Source: Bacteroidia bacterium (GTDB lineage Bacteria; Bacteroidota; Bacteroidia; Bacteroidales; VadinHA17). Taken from it: a stretch of 7,253 nucleotides of DNA. Position numbers and translations under genes: made by a program. Under the pieces are notes generated by a model. That model did no database searches. It worked only from the letters and a program-made list of their open reading frames with translations, and was not told where the DNA came from. The stretch covers positions 1-7,253 of the forward strand of contig JAPLEC010000396.1 in NCBI GenBank assembly GCA_026391515.1, written 5' to 3'. Each line of letters opens with the position of its first letter. Position 1 is the first letter of the stretch. This document shows, one piece after another, positions 5,417-7,253 of the stretch.

Positions 5417-6355
5417 TCAGAATACAAAATTTGTGCTTATCGACTGATTTGTATTGACAGCTTCAATTGTTTTGGCAAATATATTTGCTATTGAAAGCAC
5501 TTTTATTTTATCAGAATGATTTATCAATGGAACTGAGTCAGTAACAACAAGTTCTTCTATTGCCGAATCGTCAATTCTCTGTACGGAATTTCCCGACAGA
5601 ATAGGGTGTGTGGCGAAGGCTCTGATGCTTTTAGCTCCTCTCTCTTTCATCATATCGGCAGCCAGAACCAGTGTTCCGGCAGTATCAACCATATCATCAA
5701 CTATAATAACATTCCTCCCTTCGACTTCGCCTATTATTGACATTTCTTCAACCACGTTTGGTTTTTTACGGAGTTTATAGCATAAAACCATTTCCGATTG
5801 CAGGTGACGCGAGTAAGCATTGGCTCTTTTCGATCCGCCCATGTCGGGCGCTGAAATTGTCATGTTATCGAGATTAAGCTTCTCGATGTATGGGGCAAAA
5901 ATAGCTGAACTGTAAAGATGGTCAACAGGAACGTTAAAGAATGCCTGAATCTGGTCAGCATGGAGGTCCATGGTGATTATCCTGTCGACACCGGCGGTGC
6001 TTAGTATATCTGCCGCCAGTTTTGAACCGATTGAGACCCTTGGACGATCCTTCCTGTCCTGACGGGCAAAACCATAATAGGGTATTACAGCAATTACCTT
6101 GTAGGCTGAAGCTCTTTTTGCAGCATCAATCATGAGGAGGAGCTCTAACAGATTTTCGGCAGGAGGATTTGTGGATTGAACAATAAAGACCATATCGCCC
6201 CTGACAGATTCATCAAAGCAAGGTTGAAATTCTCCGTCGCTGAAGCTGGTAACAGAGCTTTTACCGAGTTCAATTCCAAGTTCATCTGCGATTTTTTCTG
6301 CGAGCTGTCTGGATGATCTGCAGGCAAATAGTTTTAAGGGGGCTTTTCCGAACAT
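5417..6355 (-). CDS. prs: Ribose-phosphate pyrophosphokinase (PRPP synthetase, class I)
   Basis: A 312-residue enzyme, the normal length, which makes PRPP from ribose 5-phosphate and ATP for purine, pyrimidine, NAD, histidine and tryptophan synthesis. Seen in order: FSDGE (38-42), the ATP-binding segment YYGFARQDRKDRPR (93-106), MDLHADQIQAFF (129-140) with H132, the DMGGSKR segment (171-177), and the PRPP/ribose-phosphate loop IIVDDMVDTAGT (217-228). All segments needed for catalysis are present and there is no frameshift. It starts at the ATG at 6355, with a weak purine-rich AGGA just upstream. It lies 63 bases after engB and about 100 bases before rplY. Neighbourhood with the ctc/rplY and pth genes is shared with Firmicutes. 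Confidence 0.97.
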   Translation of the reverse strand: MFGKAPLKLFACRSSRQLAEKIADELGIELGKSSVTSFSDGEFQPCFDESVRGDMVFIVQSTNPPAENLLELLLMIDAAKRASAYKVIAVIPYYGFARQDRKDRPRVSIGSKLAADILSTAGVDRIITMDLHADQIQAFFNVPVDHLYSSAIFAPYIEKLNLDNMTISAPDMGGSKRANAYSRHLQSEMVLCYKLRKKPNVVEEMSIIGEVEGRNVIIVDDMVDTAGTLVLAADMMKERGAKSIRAFATHPILSGNSVQRIDDSAIEELVVTDSVPLINHSDKIKVLSIANIFAKTIEAVNTNQSISTNFVF

Positions 6356-6394
6356 CTTCCTGTTTTTTTCTGTTTTTATCCTGATTGTTGATTA

Positions 6395-6402
6395 CAAAAT
6401 TA
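6395..6402 (-). promoter_or_regulatory. Candidate Bacteroidota -7 promoter element upstream of prs
   Basis: The minus strand reads TAATTTTG, an exact TAnnTTTG match, about 40 bases upstream of the prs start codon in the 63-base engB-prs gap. No TTG or TTTG -33 element is visible 17-23 bases upstream, and the gap is AT-rich, so a chance match is quite possible. Confidence 0.2.
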
Positions 6403-6418
6403 ATTATTCCTGATGATA

Positions 6419-7027
6419 TCAGACCTCTTTTGATAACTTGTTAATAGATTCTTCAATGAAACTCAGGATCTCATCTCTGCCAATCGTTTTAACAGAAGAT
6501 GTGATGAAGGTTGGTGGCAGTGTCTCCCAGTTTTTGAGCATGACATCATTATAATGACGAACCGATCTTTCAAGCTCCAGCTGTCTGATTTTATCACTTT
6601 TAGTAAAAACTCTTGCAAACGGCACCCGGTTTATCCCCAGGAATTCCATAAATTCAATATCAGATTTTTGTGGTTTCAACCTTGCATCAATCAACACAAA
6701 TAGGCAAACGAGATTTATTCTTTTCAATATATAATCCTTTGAAGCTTTGGTCCATTCCTCCCTCAGCTTTACAGGCACTTTGGCATATCCATATCCGGGA
6801 AGATCAACAAGATACCAGATTCCGTTTATAAGAAAATGATTAATTGTTCTGGTTTTTCCGGGCTCACCGGAAATCTTTGCAAGCTTCGACCAGCCCGTTA
6901 GCATATTTATTAATGAAGATTTGCCGACATTAGACCTGCCTATGAATCCAAACTCATACCCGGATGAGACAGGACACTGTTTCAAAGTTGTGCTGCTTTT
7001 TATAAATGATGCTGAACGAATTAACAT
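6419..7027 (-). CDS. engB: Ribosome biogenesis GTPase EngB (YihA/YsxC)
   Basis: A 202-residue TRAFAC-class GTPase, full length for the family, which acts in late assembly of the 50S subunit (YsxC in Bacillus, YihA in E. coli). The G motifs are complete: G1 GRSNVGKSS (30-38), G2 Thr in GKTRTINHF (57-65, T61), G3 DLPGYGYA (75-82), G4 TKSD (142-145) and G5 SSVK (177-180). The GYGYAKVP run after G3 is typical of EngB. It starts at the ATG at 7027, only 10 bases after the stop of the preceding partial gene, so it is probably in the same transcript, and there is no Shine-Dalgarno. prs follows after 63 bases. Confidence 0.96.
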   Translation of the reverse strand: MLIRSASFIKSSTTLKQCPVSSGYEFGFIGRSNVGKSSLINMLTGWSKLAKISGEPGKTRTINHFLINGIWYLVDLPGYGYAKVPVKLREEWTKASKDYILKRINLVCLFVLIDARLKPQKSDIEFMEFLGINRVPFARVFTKSDKIRQLELERSVRHYNDVMLKNWETLPPTFITSSVKTIGRDEILSFIEESINKLSKEV

Positions 7028-7037
7028 TTTCGCATTC

Positions 7038-7252
7038 TAGTTTAAGTCATTATAGGGCAGTCTTATCTTTTTGCCTGTAAGATATCGGTTGCTGTACGGT
7101 GTTAATATTTCAGCAATTATGCTGACAGAATCAGGTTTTGGAGATCCTGTTTTTTTCAAATCCAGAACAGCTTTGCCATCAATAGTTTTAATTGACTTAA
7201 CCATTGTAGTATCAAACCGGCCATCAGTAAAATCGCCTCTGTAAAATTTAAC
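7038..7252 (-). CDS. C-terminal part of an unrecognised protein (5' end outside the window)
   Basis: An open frame on the minus strand enters from the window edge and ends at a TAG (7038-7040), giving the last 71 residues of a longer protein. The visible part begins VKFYRGDFTDGRFDTT and ends KKIRLPYNDLN. It has alternating hydrophobic and polar residues and many Lys, Thr and Asp, suggesting beta structure such as a C-terminal beta domain. There is no membrane segment. I do not recognise the family. The reading frame is supported by its being open to the edge, by its ending just 10 bases before engB, and by its strand agreeing with every other gene here. It could also be two shorter genes upstream of the window edge. 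Confidence 0.6.
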
Positions 7253-7253
7253 C

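Overview
The window is a compact, almost fully coding stretch in which every gene lies on the minus strand, so transcription runs from high to low coordinates. The protein families, the L25 and PRPP synthetase types, AT-rich leaders with almost no Shine-Dalgarno sequences, and moderate-to-low GC suggest a member of the Bacteroidota, perhaps Bacteroidales or a relative. This is inferred from sequence character, not from a database match.

In transcription order: the 3' end of an unrecognised protein (7038-7252, running off the window edge), the ribosome-assembly GTPase EngB/YihA/YsxC (6419-7027), PRPP synthetase Prs (5417-6355), ribosomal protein bL25/Ctc RplY (4572-5315), peptidyl-tRNA hydrolase Pth (3929-4543) and the S4-domain ribosome-binding protein HslR/Hsp15 (3511-3906). 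These are housekeeping genes of nucleotide supply, ribosome construction and ribosome rescue. After a 140-base gap comes a second set: a PlsC-superfamily membrane acyltransferase (2045-3370), a classical short-chain dehydrogenase/reductase (1239-2042) and a double-domain VOC/glyoxalase-like protein (143-1219). Their gaps are only 2 and 19 bases, so they are probably co-transcribed, perhaps for a lipid or small-molecule pathway. The last 142 bases of the window, downstream of the VOC gene, are non-coding and hold a G-run/C-run inverted-repeat element that looks like a dispersed genomic repeat.

Most of this is ordinary core genome, and I see no clear new defence or mobile system. The points most worth a second look are: the long low-complexity, tandem-repeat C-terminal tail of RplY; the acyltransferase with an unusual H-X5-D motif next to an SDR, a pairing that recalls the eukaryotic acyl-dihydroxyacetone-phosphate route; the Pth-Hsp15 adjacency that puts two handlers of stalled peptidyl-tRNA together; and the hairpin repeat at the low-coordinate end.
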